A DNA stretch of 64,000 bases from Candidatus Eiseniibacteriota bacterium (GCA_024276995.1 JAJRWB010000001.1:124001-188000); one strand, 5' to 3'. Counted from the stretch's first letter, positions 1 to 9,282 are shown. The notes: generated by a model not told the origin, from the letters alone. Program-made: numbers and translations.

Positions 1-193
1 CCTCGGCGAGAAACACCCACTGCGCCCGGGTGATGAGGATGTCCGTAACGTCACCGAAACCGCCCCACTCGGCGTAAACGAAGTAGTTCTTGAAGGGGAT
101 CGAGCCGGTTTTCGTCTCCCTGGGAAGGTCGATCTTGTTGCCGCATCCGGAAAGGAGGGCGGCGCAAAGCGATAAGAGAAGGAACCGATTCAT
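1..193 (-). CDS. Lipoprotein, partial (C-terminus beyond left edge)
   Basis: The visible 64 residues begin with a lipoprotein signal peptide (MNRFLLLSLCAALLSGC, lipobox LLSGC, Cys17), so the mature protein should be lipid-anchored. The remainder (an aromatic stretch around YFVYAEWGGFGDV) is too short to assign; it could begin a beta-propeller or other surface domain. The ATG overlaps the stop of the PorV-like gene (TGATG at 191-195), so the two are translationally coupled and belong with the TonB receptor operon. The gene runs off the window, so its length is unknown. Confidence 0.75.
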   Translation of the reverse strand, partial: MNRFLLLSLCAALLSGCGNKIDLPRETKTGSIPFKNYFVYAEWGGFGDVTDILITRAQWVFLAE

Positions 194-1197
194 CAGAACT
201 TCACCCCCGCGGAAATCCGGTCGACCCGCCCGAGATAGTCGGAGGCGGTGAAGGCGTAGTCGATTCGCTGGCCGATGCCGCCCGAGCGGAGCTGCAGCCC
301 GATCCCGCCGCTCCATTTCAGCTCGTCGGCGTTCATGTTGTAGCCCCCCCGGAAGGAGAGGATCCGCCGGTAGACGATCTCGGTGGCGAGGAGGTACGTT
401 TCGGCGTTGTCCGGCGGCCGGTTCATCTCGACCATTCCGGTCTGGCGGAAAGCGCTCCCCTCCCACAGAACCGACGAAAGGGCCGCCTTGAAACTGACCG
501 GCGGGGCGAAACTCTCGTAGTCGCGCTCCTCGGAGAAATCGTCGCCGCCGAATCCCTCGTACGTACCCGAAGGCTGCCAATCGGGACCGAAGTTGAGAAG
601 CGCCACCGAGAAAACGGCGTCGCGCACCCCGATCTCGTAGAACGACCCGAAGTCCATGGTCCACGTGTTCAGCGAGGGGGCGCCGATGGAGGATCCGAAA
701 TTCTCGTGTATATACTTGAATCCAAAACCGATGGAGAGTTTGTCCGTGAACCGCTGCGACGCGGCGACGCCGATAAACAGGTCGGAGTACGTGAACTCCC
801 TTCCCGTGCCGTGCGGCTGGTACTCGGTGGTCTCGTTCATGTCCGTTCGGAGCGAGCCGACGTGAAACCCGATCGTCCCGTCGGGAAGGAACGATGCCGG
901 CTGCACATAGGCGAGGTACTCGTAATTGATGTCGGCGATCCACGATGTATGGGCGAAATAGACTTCACGGTCCCGCAGGTTCGTGAGGCCCGCCGGGTTC
1001 CAATAAAGCGCCGTCGGGTCGTCCGCCACCGCGGTGAATGCCCCGCCGAGACCGGATGCCTTTCCCCCGACGCCGATCTTGAGAAAGGTTCCCATGTTGG
1101 TGGCCACTCTTTCCCGCCCGAGGTTCGTCTGGCCGGACGCGGCGGAAAACACCGTCGCGAGAAGCGCGAGCGCGATCATCTGTGGGCGGAGGTTCAT
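193..1197 (-). CDS. PorV/PorQ family outer-membrane beta-barrel protein
   Basis: A 334-residue protein with a cleavable signal peptide (ALLATVFSAASG), followed by the family's N-terminal pattern GTFLKIGVGGKASGLGGAFT and ADDPTALYWNPAGL, then amphipathic strands ending in a C-terminal aromatic-rich strand (ISAGVKF). This matches the PorV/PorQ (UPF0164-like) FadL-type barrel family. In Bacteroidetes PorV works with type IX secretion, but family members are widespread in lineages without it, so that role is not implied. I chose the ATG at 1197, one base after the TonB receptor stop, over an in-frame ATG at 1209 inside it. It is operonic with the receptor upstream and the lipoprotein downstream. 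Confidence 0.85.
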   Translation of the reverse strand: MNLRPQMIALALLATVFSAASGQTNLGRERVATNMGTFLKIGVGGKASGLGGAFTAVADDPTALYWNPAGLTNLRDREVYFAHTSWIADINYEYLAYVQPASFLPDGTIGFHVGSLRTDMNETTEYQPHGTGREFTYSDLFIGVAASQRFTDKLSIGFGFKYIHENFGSSIGAPSLNTWTMDFGSFYEIGVRDAVFSVALLNFGPDWQPSGTYEGFGGDDFSEERDYESFAPPVSFKAALSSVLWEGSAFRQTGMVEMNRPPDNAETYLLATEIVYRRILSFRGGYNMNADELKWSGGIGLQLRSGGIGQRIDYAFTASDYLGRVDRISAGVKF

Positions 1198-1198
1198 T

Positions 1199-4051
1199 CT
1201 AGAAATCACCCGATATGCCGAGCCGAACCTGGCGCGGCGAACTGAACAGGGATGGATCGTTGTACTGGATGATCTCCGCCTCGCTCAGCGGTCTGTCGAG
1301 GGTACCGACTCCGACAACGTACGCATCCCCCGTGATCGGATCGATTCGTCTCGGGTAGCGGTAGTTGAAAAGGTTCCGGACTTCGAGCACGAAGTCCATC
1401 TTCCGGTCCCACGTGTGGAATCCCTTGCTGAATCGCGTGTTCAGCGCGCTGTTCATCGGCGCGTTCGCCGAATAGCGTTTCGCCGTCTCCGAGCCGAGCA
1501 CGCTCGTCGGCGTGTAGGCCCGTCCCGACTGGAGCCAGAGGTAGAAATTGAGCGACCAGTCACGGGGAAGCTTTTTCCCGAAGACCGAGGGGGGCTCGGT
1601 CTTCTCTCCCACCTTGAAGGTCACATCGAACGTCAGTTTGTGGGGGCGGTTCCAGTAGAGGAATTCCTCGTCCCGACCGACCTGCGAGAAGGCGCCCACT
1701 TCCTCCTGGAGAAGGTTCGACTGGTTCGGATCGGACGCCTTCCCGGTGGCGATGGAATACGTGTACGAGGCGGTCGCCCAGAGATACTTCGAACGCTTCT
1801 GCCTCAGTTCGACCTCGATCCCCCTCGACCGGGCGAAGTCCTCGTTGATATAGATGAAGAAGTCGGGCCGTCCCCTCCGCTCGAAACGCACCGATCGCGG
1901 GTAGTCGTAGATATCGTTGAAGAAAACCGAGAAGTCGATCGCCATGTGGTCGGTGAACTGGTGGCGCGCGCCGAGTTCGTACTTTACTTCACGCTGCGGA
2001 CTCAGGTTGAGGTTTCCCACGAGAGGGAAATCCTCGCTCGAAACGGAGGAGAGTTTCGAGTAGACGTACACGTAATTCGGACGCTGCGTGAAGTGGCCGT
2101 AATTGAAGAAAAGGTGCGATCGGTCGGTGATCGGGTGCGAAACGGCGAACCGAGGCAGGATATCGGCCTTCACGGCGCGGCCGAAAAAGGTCTGCGTATC
2201 GGAACGGAATTCATCGAGAAGCGCCGGGTTGTAGGACGCCCTCGACGTGTCCGCGAGGGCGTCTTCCGCCGCCTGGCCGGGGAACCAGTAGTCGAGTCTC
2301 AATCCCGCGTCGCCGATGAAACCTTCGAAGTTGAAATGATCCTGAGCGAAAAGAGCGCCCGTGGTGGGATAGACGTGCCACAGGTCGTGGTTCCTCCCGA
2401 GGCCGTCCTCGTCCTTCACCCACGGCTCGGAAATCGTGACGAACTGCAAGTTCTCGTAGGAAACCTCGCCGCCGAACTTGAATGCGTGCTTCTTGCTCGG
2501 CCGGTACTCGGTGTCGAAGTAGCCGACGAGCGCCTCGGTGTAGCGGTTGTGCCATACCGCCTTGTCGCCGGTGTCGATGAAGAACGGGTTGTCGAGTTCC
2601 GGCGGGAGATCCTGGTCGTTCGGCTCCTCGTACGTGTACCACGGCCTTCCGAAGACGTTCTGGAAATACGCGTTGAAACTTCTCGAAAGGCGAAGCGTCG
2701 TGTTGGTTCTCTTGTTCCAAATCTTCCGCCAGTCGAGGCTGATCACGTTCGAGTCGTCGGTGATCGTGTCGTCGTGGTCCTTGCGCCGGCTCCACTCGTA
2801 GGCGTAGTTCGTCGTGGAGGAACTCGGATCGGCGCGGCTGAGCAGGTCGCGCCGGAAGAAGCCGTGGTCGATGAGGAGCGTCTTGTTGAACTGGAGCGAA
2901 AACTTGTTCTTCCCATTCGGCTGCCACGAGATCTTGTAGAGCGCCTGCCACCGGTTCTGGTTCCGGGGAGACCAGAACTCGCTTCCGTAGTTGATGTCGA
3001 AACCGAGGAAGTTGTCGATGTAATTCGAGCGGAGCGTCCGACCGCCATGGGCGAAGTTCCCGAGGGAATCCTGCTCCGAGTGGACCGGGAGGTAGGTGTC
3101 GTTGAACTCGCCCGCCACGTCGACGAAGAAACTGAGCTTCCCCGGTACCTTGAGACCGAGGGGGGCGAGGAGGAAGCGGTTCAGCGGCTCGGGGCCTTCC
3201 GCTTGGATTTCGAAGTCGTCGAGGTTGTAGCTTCTGTACGCCTCTTTCACGAGAGGCATATGGTCGGTCTTATACTCGTAGGCGCCCCTGAAGACATCGC
3301 TTCCCTGCTTCGTCGTGATGTTGATCACCCCTCCGAGAGCCTGGCCGTATTCGGCGGCGTAGCCGCCGGTGAGCACCTCCATGCTCTCCACCGAGCGGGC
3401 GCTGATATTGCCCGCGCTGCTCCGCCCGGTGATCAGGTCGCGCTGCACCACGCCGTCGATGCGGTAGACCGTGTCCTCCGCCCTGCCTCCGCGGACGAAG
3501 ATCTCGCCGTCGTCCTCCACCACGCCCGCCTGCTTCCCCACCACGTCCGAAATCACGGTGACCGCCATGTCCTCGATATCTTCCGACGTGACGTAGCGCG
3601 ATGTCTGGGCGATATCGACGTCCACCAGTTCCCGGTCGCCCGACACCTCGATCGTCTCCACCTCCCGGACGGCGATCGGATCCATCTTGATGGCGAGCCT
3701 CTTCGAATACCCCGCCTCGACGCGCACCTTGTCGATCACCTTGCTCGAGTACCCCATCCGGTTGAAGCGGACCTGGTAGTACCCTTCGGGAATCTGCACG
3801 AACAGGAACGTGCCGTCCGGCTTCGAAATGGTGCCCTTCCCCGTTCCGACGAGAATCACGTCGGCATAGGCGATCGGCTCCTCCGTCTCCTTGTCGATGA
3901 TCCTTCCGGTGATCGATCCGACCCGCTGCTGCTGGGCGTGGGCCGGGAGGGATGAGAGGAGAATGAGGAGAAAGGCCGCGGCGACAAACCGAGGGGATGC
4001 CGCGCGAAAAGAGTGATGCAAGGGATGACAGAAGAGATGTCGATCGAACAT
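1199..4051 (-). CDS. TonB-dependent receptor with carboxypeptidase-regulatory-like domain
   Basis: About 950 residues. The ATG at 4051 gives a clean signal peptide ending PAHAQQQ; the frame stays open upstream to a GTG at 4192 but that stretch is Arg-rich and non-signal-like. After the signal comes a CarboxypepD-reg-like domain (GSITGRIIDKETEEPIAYA), then a TonB plug (about residues 120-240, with DVVGKQAGV, FVRGGRAEDTVYRIDG and GGYAAEYGQALGGVINITTK), then a long 22-strand-type barrel. This layout is that of SusC-like or oligo/peptide TonB receptors. The substrate cannot be read from sequence. It heads an operon with the PorV-like protein and the lipoprotein, behind a promoter at 4192-4221. 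Confidence 0.92.
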   Translation of the reverse strand: MFDRHLFCHPLHHSFRAASPRFVAAAFLLILLSSLPAHAQQQRVGSITGRIIDKETEEPIAYADVILVGTGKGTISKPDGTFLFVQIPEGYYQVRFNRMGYSSKVIDKVRVEAGYSKRLAIKMDPIAVREVETIEVSGDRELVDVDIAQTSRYVTSEDIEDMAVTVISDVVGKQAGVVEDDGEIFVRGGRAEDTVYRIDGVVQRDLITGRSSAGNISARSVESMEVLTGGYAAEYGQALGGVINITTKQGSDVFRGAYEYKTDHMPLVKEAYRSYNLDDFEIQAEGPEPLNRFLLAPLGLKVPGKLSFFVDVAGEFNDTYLPVHSEQDSLGNFAHGGRTLRSNYIDNFLGFDINYGSEFWSPRNQNRWQALYKISWQPNGKNKFSLQFNKTLLIDHGFFRRDLLSRADPSSSTTNYAYEWSRRKDHDDTITDDSNVISLDWRKIWNKRTNTTLRLSRSFNAYFQNVFGRPWYTYEEPNDQDLPPELDNPFFIDTGDKAVWHNRYTEALVGYFDTEYRPSKKHAFKFGGEVSYENLQFVTISEPWVKDEDGLGRNHDLWHVYPTTGALFAQDHFNFEGFIGDAGLRLDYWFPGQAAEDALADTSRASYNPALLDEFRSDTQTFFGRAVKADILPRFAVSHPITDRSHLFFNYGHFTQRPNYVYVYSKLSSVSSEDFPLVGNLNLSPQREVKYELGARHQFTDHMAIDFSVFFNDIYDYPRSVRFERRGRPDFFIYINEDFARSRGIEVELRQKRSKYLWATASYTYSIATGKASDPNQSNLLQEEVGAFSQVGRDEEFLYWNRPHKLTFDVTFKVGEKTEPPSVFGKKLPRDWSLNFYLWLQSGRAYTPTSVLGSETAKRYSANAPMNSALNTRFSKGFHTWDRKMDFVLEVRNLFNYRYPRRIDPITGDAYVVGVGTLDRPLSEAEIIQYNDPSLFSSPRQVRLGISGDF

Positions 4052-4154
4052 CGCCCCGGATCCTCCAACGGTGTGTCCGGGCTTTTCGCCGGCACGCCGG
4101 ATGACATGTCGCCGGCGCCGCGCCCTTTCGCCCGGTTCAGGTCTGCCCGCATCG

Positions 4155-4183
4155 TTGACGGATCGGAGACCTTTTCCTACACT
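4155..4183 (+). promoter_or_regulatory. Sigma70-like promoter for punA
   Basis: TTGACG (4155-4160), a 17-base spacer and TACACT (4178-4183) precede the purine nucleoside phosphorylase by about 70 bases. It sits back to back with the minus-strand promoter of the TonB receptor. Confidence 0.5.
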
Positions 4184-4191
4184 CGGCCACA

Positions 4192-4221
4192 ACTATAAGG
4201 GTGAAGCCGGAGAATCGCCAA
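4192..4221 (-). promoter_or_regulatory. Sigma70-like promoter for the TonB receptor operon
   Basis: On the minus strand TTGGCG (4221-4216), an 18-base spacer and TATAGT (4197-4192) lie about 140 bases upstream of the chosen receptor start, leaving a moderately long leader. Confidence 0.45.
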
Positions 4222-4252
4222 GGAAATCTTGCCCCCCCGAAGGAGGGAACCG

Positions 4253-5080
4253 ATGGAAATGGAAAAGCGGACATCCGAGGCGGCGGCGTTTCTCGAAAAG
4301 AGGCTTCCCGACCGACTCCGCACGGCGCTCGTTCTCGGCTCCGGCCTCGATCCGCTCGCCCGGTCGTCGGAGGCTCTCGCGCGGATACCGTACGGCGATA
4401 TTCCCCATTTTCCCCTCTCCACAGTGGAAGGGCACGCCGGGGAACTGCTCGCGGCGAGGAGCGGCGGCGCCACTGTCCTTTTTCTGAGGGGGAGGGTGCA
4501 TTACTACGAGGGACTTCCCCTCGCCGAGGCGACCTTCCCGATCCGCGTTCTCCGGGCCCTCGGTGTGGAGAATCTCATTCTCACCAACGCGAGCGGGGCG
4601 ATCGCCGAGCATCTCGAGCCGGGCGACCTCGTGGCGGTGACCGACCATATCAACCTGATGGGGGCGAACCCGCTGATCGGTTACGCTCCGGTGGGCAGGG
4701 AGAAGAGATTCGTCGATCTCATGGGGGCGTATGACGCGACGCTGCGCGAAATCGCCCGCGAGGAGGCGGAGAAATCGGGCATCGATCTGAAGGAAGGGGT
4801 CTACGCGGCGATGTCGGGGCCGAGCTACGAGACACCCGCCGAGATCCGCTTCCTGAAGATCCTCGGCGCCGACCTGATCGGCATGTCGACGGTTCCGGAA
4901 GTGATCGTCGCTGCCCAGGTGGGGCTGAGAACCCTCGTGATCTCGTGCGTCTCGAACCGTGCCGCCGGGACGGGAGAGGGAGCACTCGACCATAGCGAGG
5001 TAATCGATACCGCCGCCCGCGTGGCGAAGCCGTTCTCCGAACTCCTACGCCGGGTGATCGCGAGAATCGACGTCCCCTGA
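4253..5080 (+). CDS. punA: Purine nucleoside phosphorylase
   Basis: A 275-residue trimeric-type purine nucleoside phosphorylase that cleaves purine nucleosides with phosphate to the base and ribose 1-phosphate. Family signatures are visible in order: ALVLGSGLDPLA (phosphate loop), VEGHAG, LFLRGRVHYYEG, LILTNASGAI, DHINLMGANPL, YAAMSGPSYETPAEI and GMSTVPEVIVA, with SCVSNRAAG near the C-terminus. The ATG at 4253 follows a strong AGGAGGG site (4241-4247); an in-frame upstream start lacks this. It converges on adenosine deaminase, which supplies inosine, so the two act in sequence. Confidence 0.95.
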   Translation: MEMEKRTSEAAAFLEKRLPDRLRTALVLGSGLDPLARSSEALARIPYGDIPHFPLSTVEGHAGELLAARSGGATVLFLRGRVHYYEGLPLAEATFPIRVLRALGVENLILTNASGAIAEHLEPGDLVAVTDHINLMGANPLIGYAPVGREKRFVDLMGAYDATLREIAREEAEKSGIDLKEGVYAAMSGPSYETPAEIRFLKILGADLIGMSTVPEVIVAAQVGLRTLVISCVSNRAAGTGEGALDHSEVIDTAARVAKPFSELLRRVIARIDVP

Positions 5081-5096
5081 CGCCGCCGCCGAACTC

Positions 5097-6275
5097 TTAG
5101 CGCCGCGTCCGTTCGAGGGAGCGCCAGTCCTGGAGCACCACCAGGTCATCCATGGGAAATATCTCGCCCATGATGCCGTCGATCTCCCGCAGCACCTGGC
5201 GGATCATGTCGACCTTCTTCCTGTAGTGCATGAAGGCGCTTCGGAAACCGTTGAGCAGCACGTGGCGCACTTCATAATGGTTCAGGTGGAAGGCTCGGCA
5301 GGCGCGGTAGAGTTCCTTCGTCACCGTCGTGTTCGATACGAGGCGGCTGTCGGTATTCAGCGTGACCCGGACGTTCCGGTCCAGATAGTAACGGAACGGG
5401 TGATCCTCCATCCGGTCGACCGCGCGGGTCTGCACGTTCGACGTGAGACAGATCTCGAGGGGGATCCGGTGATCGGTGACGTAACGGAGGAGCGATTCAT
5501 CCTCTAAGAGTCTCGTGCCGTGGCCGATCCTGTGGGCGCCGCAGTAATGGATCGCCTGATGGATGCTCCTGGCGCCGAACGCCTCGCCGGCGTGGAGGGT
5601 GACGTTCTGGTTCGCGTTGAGCACGCGGTAGAACGCCTCGCGGTGCTTCTTCGCCGGGTAGTCCTTTTCCTGTCCCGCAAGGTCGAACGCCACCACGCCG
5701 TCGTCCTTGAACGCCACCGCCGTCTCGGCGAGTTCGAGGGAACGCGCCGGGGTCATTTGGCGGATGCCGCAGACGATCACCCCCGTGTGGATGTCGTAAC
5801 GGGACTCGGCCGCCTTCAGTCCCCTCAGGACGGCATCGACCGTGTCCGCCATCGTCAGGCCGTGATCGAGATGGAGGAGCGGCGAGTAGCGGATCTCCAT
5901 GTACCGGACGTTCTCCTTCGCCGCGTCGACCGCCAGTTCATAGGCGATCCTCGTGAGCGCCTCTTCCTCCTGCATCACCTTGAGGGTGATGTCGAACACC
6001 TTCAGGTAGTCGACGAGATTGCGCACCCTGGGCCCGACGGTCACTTTCCGGCGCAGTCCCTTGAGGTCTCTCACTCCGAGGCGGATCCCCTGCTCCTTCG
6101 CGAGACTCCAGAGGGTTCCGACTCGTATCGAACCGTCGAGGTGGACGTGGAGGTCGGTCTTCGGCATCCGCTTCAGGAACTCCATGGAGAACTCGCGCCA
6201 CTCCTCCGACGCGCGGTAGCGTCTCTTGCGGCTAATCTTCCTGCGGGGGACTTTCTTCTTCGCTTTCGGTGTCAA
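5097..6275 (-). CDS. add: Adenosine deaminase
   Basis: A metal-dependent adenosine/deoxyadenosine deaminase converting adenosine to inosine. Visible are the first metal motif LHVHLDGS (His43, His45 from the chosen start), the substrate motif LHAGE, the downstream AHRIGHG and the C-terminal TLNTDSR. The TTG start at 6275 forms a TTGA overlap with the rpiB stop and has AAGGAG upstream; it adds a Lys/Arg-rich 30-residue tail before the domain. A start at the ATG at 6185 would give a 362-residue protein closer to the family norm. It ends with TAA 16 bases before the convergent punA end, so here TAA clearly acts as a stop. Confidence 0.93.
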   Translation of the reverse strand: MTPKAKKKVPRRKISRKRRYRASEEWREFSMEFLKRMPKTDLHVHLDGSIRVGTLWSLAKEQGIRLGVRDLKGLRRKVTVGPRVRNLVDYLKVFDITLKVMQEEEALTRIAYELAVDAAKENVRYMEIRYSPLLHLDHGLTMADTVDAVLRGLKAAESRYDIHTGVIVCGIRQMTPARSLELAETAVAFKDDGVVAFDLAGQEKDYPAKKHREAFYRVLNANQNVTLHAGEAFGARSIHQAIHYCGAHRIGHGTRLLEDESLLRYVTDHRIPLEICLTSNVQTRAVDRMEDHPFRYYLDRNVRVTLNTDSRLVSNTTVTKELYRACRAFHLNHYEVRHVLLNGFRSAFMHYRKKVDMIRQVLREIDGIMGEIFPMDDLVVLQDWRSLERTRR

Positions 6276-6763
6276 CGGAAAGAATGCTCCTTTCGACGGC
6301 GCGCCTCGAGCGCGCCGATCTTTTCCACTCTTCTCTCGTGGCGTCCGCCGGCGAAGGGCGTGGAGAGCCACAGCCGGACGAGACGCCGGGCGTGTCCCGG
6401 GGCGATGAGCGACGCGCCGAGACACAGGATATTCGCGTTATTGTGTTCCCGGCTGTTGACGGCGCTCCGGTCGTCGTGCGCCACGGCGGCGCGGATGCGA
6501 TCGATCTTGTTCGCCGCCATGCACGAGCCGATGCCGGCGCCGTCGATGACGATGCCGAAGGGACACTCGCCGGTCGCCACGCGGCGCGCGACGGCGGCGG
6601 CGATGTCGGGATAGTCGACGGCGCCTGCGGAGAAGGCGCCGCAATCGACGGCGGTGAAGCCGAGTTCCTCTTCCAGGAAACGGATGAGCGTTTCTTTCAG
6701 ACGAAAGCCCCCGTGGTCGGCGCCGATGGCGACGGTTCCACGGCGCGGAGGAAGGGCGCTCAC
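6272..6763 (-). CDS. rpiB: Ribose-5-phosphate isomerase B
   Basis: A 163-residue RpiB/LacAB-family sugar-phosphate isomerase interconverting ribose 5-phosphate and ribulose 5-phosphate, linking nucleoside-derived pentose to the pentose phosphate pathway. Signatures are IGADHGGFRLKE near the N-terminus, VDYPDIA, IDGAGIGSCMAANKI and EHNNANILCLGAS. The catalytic Cys of the Escherichia coli enzyme (CGTG) is Asp here (IDGAG), a variant seen in other RpiB proteins. The GTG start at 6763 lies two bases after the thymidine kinase stop. It is co-transcribed with tdk and add. Confidence 0.92.
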   Translation of the reverse strand: MSALPPRRGTVAIGADHGGFRLKETLIRFLEEELGFTAVDCGAFSAGAVDYPDIAAAVARRVATGECPFGIVIDGAGIGSCMAANKIDRIRAAVAHDDRSAVNSREHNNANILCLGASLIAPGHARRLVRLWLSTPFAGGRHERRVEKIGALEARRRKEHSFR

Positions 6764-6765
6764 CG

Positions 6766-7353
6766 TCAGGCGACCTCGACGGTCGCTTCGTCGGGGGCGA
6801 AACAGTGCCGGCAGCGGGGCTCGTAGACGTTCTCGTCGCCGATGAGCACGCGGTCTTTCGAGTGGACGAGCCGCTGGGAACGGGTCGCCGGTCCTCCGCA
6901 CTTCACGCAGACGGCGAGCACCTTGGTGACGTAGTCGGCGCTGGCCATGAGGCGGGGCATCGGCTCGAAAGGCCTGCCGAGGTAGTCGAGGTCGAGCCCG
7001 GCGCAGATCACGCGAACCCCGCGCAATGACAATCGCGCGGCGATTTCCACCAGCTCGTCGTCGAAGAACTGCGCCTCGTCGACGCCCACCACCGCCGTGT
7101 CGTCGTCGAGGTGCTCCTCGATTTCACGGGCCTTTTAGATCACCGTGGAGGGGATCGTTCTCCTGTCGTGACTCTGGATTTCGCCCTGGCGGTCGCTGTC
7201 CCACCGGGTGTCGATGGCCGGCTTGAAGGCCTGTACTTTTTGGCGGGCGTAAACGGCGCGCCGGAGCCGCCGGATCAATTCCTCGCTCTTTCCGCTGAAC
7301 ATACAGCCGGCGATCACCTCGACCGTACCCGGCCTGGACGGGATCAGTTCCAT
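6766..7353 (-). pseudogene. tdk: Thymidine kinase interrupted by one in-frame TAA
   Basis: This reads as a complete type II thymidine kinase (195 codons) except for a TAA at 7135-7137 (codon 73). The N-terminal part carries the P-loop [11 protein letters not shown] and FKPAIDTR; the part after the stop continues in the same frame with KAREIEEHLDDD, the Walker B motif VGVDEAQFF and the zinc site CVKC/CRHC at the C-terminus. No bases are gained or lost. GAA (Glu), one change away, would fit the position. It may be a true nonsense mutation, an assembly error or a readthrough codon. The ATG at 7353 follows AAGGAGG. It is first in the tdk-rpiB-add operon. Confidence 0.85.
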
Positions 7354-7423
7354 GGAGGCCTCCTTCCATCACCGTTCCGGCGCTTCCCCGGAAGAGAAGG
7401 CCGTTTCGCATCCGCGTGGCGCC

Positions 7424-7452
7424 ATCGTAGCAGAGCGGCGGACGGCGGACAA
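7424..7452 (-). promoter_or_regulatory. Sigma70-like promoter for tdk-rpiB-add
   Basis: On the minus strand TTGTCC (7452-7447), a 17-base spacer and TACGAT (7429-7424) lie about 70 bases upstream of the tdk ATG. Confidence 0.5.
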
Positions 7453-7482
7453 GATGTAACCGGGCCGGTTCGCGATTCCCGC

Positions 7483-7511
7483 TCGACCGGGCCGCCGGAG
7501 GACGCTATGAT
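7483..7511 (+). promoter_or_regulatory. Possible promoter for udk
   Basis: TCGACC (7483-7488), a 17-base spacer and TATGAT (7506-7511) lie just upstream of the uridine kinase ribosome binding site. The -35 is a partial match, so this is tentative. Confidence 0.35.
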
Positions 7512-7554
7512 CTCCTCCGGCGGGAATGAGAGAACGCCAACCGGGAGGAGAACG

Positions 7555-8190
7555 TTGGAGAAACCGCTTCTCGTGGGAATCGCCGGGGGGACGAGCGCCG
7601 GGAAGAGCACCTTCGCCGAGAGAATCACCGAGAAGATCGGTGCGGGCAACGCGCTCATTCTCGCGGAGGAGTCCTACTACTACGACCAGTCGGACAAGAC
7701 GGAGGAGGAGAGGCGGAGAATCAATTTCGACACGCCCGAAGCGATCGACTTTCCCCTCATGGCCGAGCACCTTCGCGAGCTGATCGAGGGGCGCCCGGTC
7801 CCACGGTTGACCTACCAGCCCGACGTGTGCGTTCGCGCCGAAGCGCCCGATCGGCTCGAGCCGAAGAGGGTGATTCTCGTGGAGGGGATTCTGATTCTCG
7901 CCGAGAAGAGGATCCGCGATCTTCTCGACCTGAAGATCTACATCGACGCCGATTCCGACCTTCGCTTCATCCGGCGTCTCGAGAGGGAGATGGATGAGAA
8001 GGGGAACGAGTTCGAGGCGGTCTGCGCCCGGTATATCGAATCGGTGAAGCCGATGCACCTGAAACACGTGCTCCACTCGAAGAGGTATGCCGACGTGATC
8101 GTTCCCCAGGGGGCGCAGAATATCCCCGCCCTGCGGATGGTCTTCTCCACGATTCACACCGCCCTTCACGGTCCCGAGGGGATCGGCTGA
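7555..8190 (+). CDS. udk: Uridine kinase
   Basis: A 211-residue kinase of the uridine kinase/phosphoribulokinase family that phosphorylates uridine and cytidine. The P-loop GIAGGTSAGKST is near the N-terminus, followed by the substrate loop EESYYYDQ, FDTPEAIDF, the HLREL segment, RVILVEGILIL and the lid region DLRFIRRLERE. The TTG at 7555 follows GGGAGGAG with a 4-base gap and yields the usual family length; an ATG at 7507 would overlap the putative promoter. It is divergent from the tdk operon and converges on apbE. Confidence 0.9.
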   Translation: MEKPLLVGIAGGTSAGKSTFAERITEKIGAGNALILAEESYYYDQSDKTEEERRRINFDTPEAIDFPLMAEHLRELIEGRPVPRLTYQPDVCVRAEAPDRLEPKRVILVEGILILAEKRIRDLLDLKIYIDADSDLRFIRRLEREMDEKGNEFEAVCARYIESVKPMHLKHVLHSKRYADVIVPQGAQNIPALRMVFSTIHTALHGPEGIG

Positions 8191-8211
8191 GCGGTGGTGA
8201 ACACGCCGATC

Positions 8212-9282
8212 TCAGTCGGACAGGAGCGCGTGTCGGATGACGAGCCTCTCCCCCACGCCGGCGGTGCTGTAGATCGCCCCCGACGAATCGATAAGCACCG
8301 CCTCCACGCCGTCGAGACTCTCCACGAGGTCGAGCCCCTTGTCCCTGCCGAGCACCACGAGCGCGGTGGAGAGCGCGTCCGCCGTCAGCGCGTCGGGTGA
8401 GATCACCGTGGCGCTGCGAACGGTGCGCGCCGGAAAGCCGGTGCGCGGGTCGAGGATATGATGGTAGCGGACGCCGTCGATCATGAAGTAGCTTTCGTAA
8501 TCGCCGCTCGTCGAGACCGACACGTCGCTCGCCTCGAAGAAGGCGAAGTAGTCGCCCGGCGCGCCGCGGGGATCGCGGATCCCGACGCGCCACGGTCTCC
8601 CATCCCGGAGTCCCGCCGCGTAGATCTGCCCCCCCGCCGACAGAAGGAACCGCTCCGCCCCCATCCTTCTCAGCGCCGCCGCGGAAAGGTCGAGGGCGTA
8701 TCCCTTGGCGATGCCGCCGAGGCCGATCTTCATCCCCTCCCGGGGTAGGCGAACGGTGCCGGCGCCGGCGTCGATTTCCACAGCCCGGTAATCGATCCGG
8801 GAAAGACGCTCTTCGATCTCCCGGCGGTCCGGCGCGCGCGGTTCGGGGGCGCGGAAGTCCCACACCCCCCAAAGCGCCGCCCATGTGATGTCGAAAGCGC
8901 CGCCGGTGAGCTTTCCGATTTCGAGCGCCCGGCGGATCACCTCTCGCAGATCGGCGGGAACGGCGACCGGGTCGCCCCCGGCACTGCGGTTCACCCGGGA
9001 AAGGGGTGAACTCTCTTTCCATTCGCTCATCGACGCATCGACGGCGCGAAACAGGGCGAACACCGTCTCGGCCCGCGCCGGCGCCTCGACGTCGTCGGGG
9101 AGGAGCACCTCGATGGTGGTGCCCATGATCTCGCGTGAAGCGCCGACGAAGCGGTCGGTATTCGTTCCGGCCGTTTTGCCGCCCCCCTCCTCACCGCCGC
9201 CGCACCCGGCGATGAGGAACGGGAGGAGGAGAAGAGAAGCGGCGGCGGCGCGCGCTCTTCCCGGGGAGCGGCGCGTCGTCAC
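8212..9282 (-). CDS. apbE: FAD:protein FMN transferase (ApbE), lipoprotein
   Basis: ApbE attaches FMN covalently to Thr/Ser of target proteins, classically RnfD and RnfG, on the outer face of the membrane. The 356-residue protein starts at GTG 9282 (GTGA overlap with the small ORF upstream), has a lipoprotein signal (SLLLLPFLIAGC) and the family motifs REIMGTTIEV, GGAFDITWAALWGVW, GLGGIAKGYALD, LLSAGGQIYA, YHHILDPRTGFPA and the C-terminal DALTADALSTALVVLG. It is the last gene of the kor-rnf operon, matching its job of maturing RnfD and RnfG. Confidence 0.93.
   Translation of the reverse strand: MTTRRSPGRARAAAASLLLLPFLIAGCGGGEEGGGKTAGTNTDRFVGASREIMGTTIEVLLPDDVEAPARAETVFALFRAVDASMSEWKESSPLSRVNRSAGGDPVAVPADLREVIRRALEIGKLTGGAFDITWAALWGVWDFRAPEPRAPDRREIEERLSRIDYRAVEIDAGAGTVRLPREGMKIGLGGIAKGYALDLSAAALRRMGAERFLLSAGGQIYAAGLRDGRPWRVGIRDPRGAPGDYFAFFEASDVSVSTSGDYESYFMIDGVRYHHILDPRTGFPARTVRSATVISPDALTADALSTALVVLGRDKGLDLVESLDGVEAVLIDSSGAIYSTAGVGERLVIRHALLSD

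Noticed and set aside
1034-3955. Very long plus-strand open frame (973 codons) opposite the TonB receptor
   Set aside because: GC-rich codon bias opens the antisense frame; the product is Arg/Val/Glu-rich with no family motif, while the minus strand encodes a clear TonB receptor.
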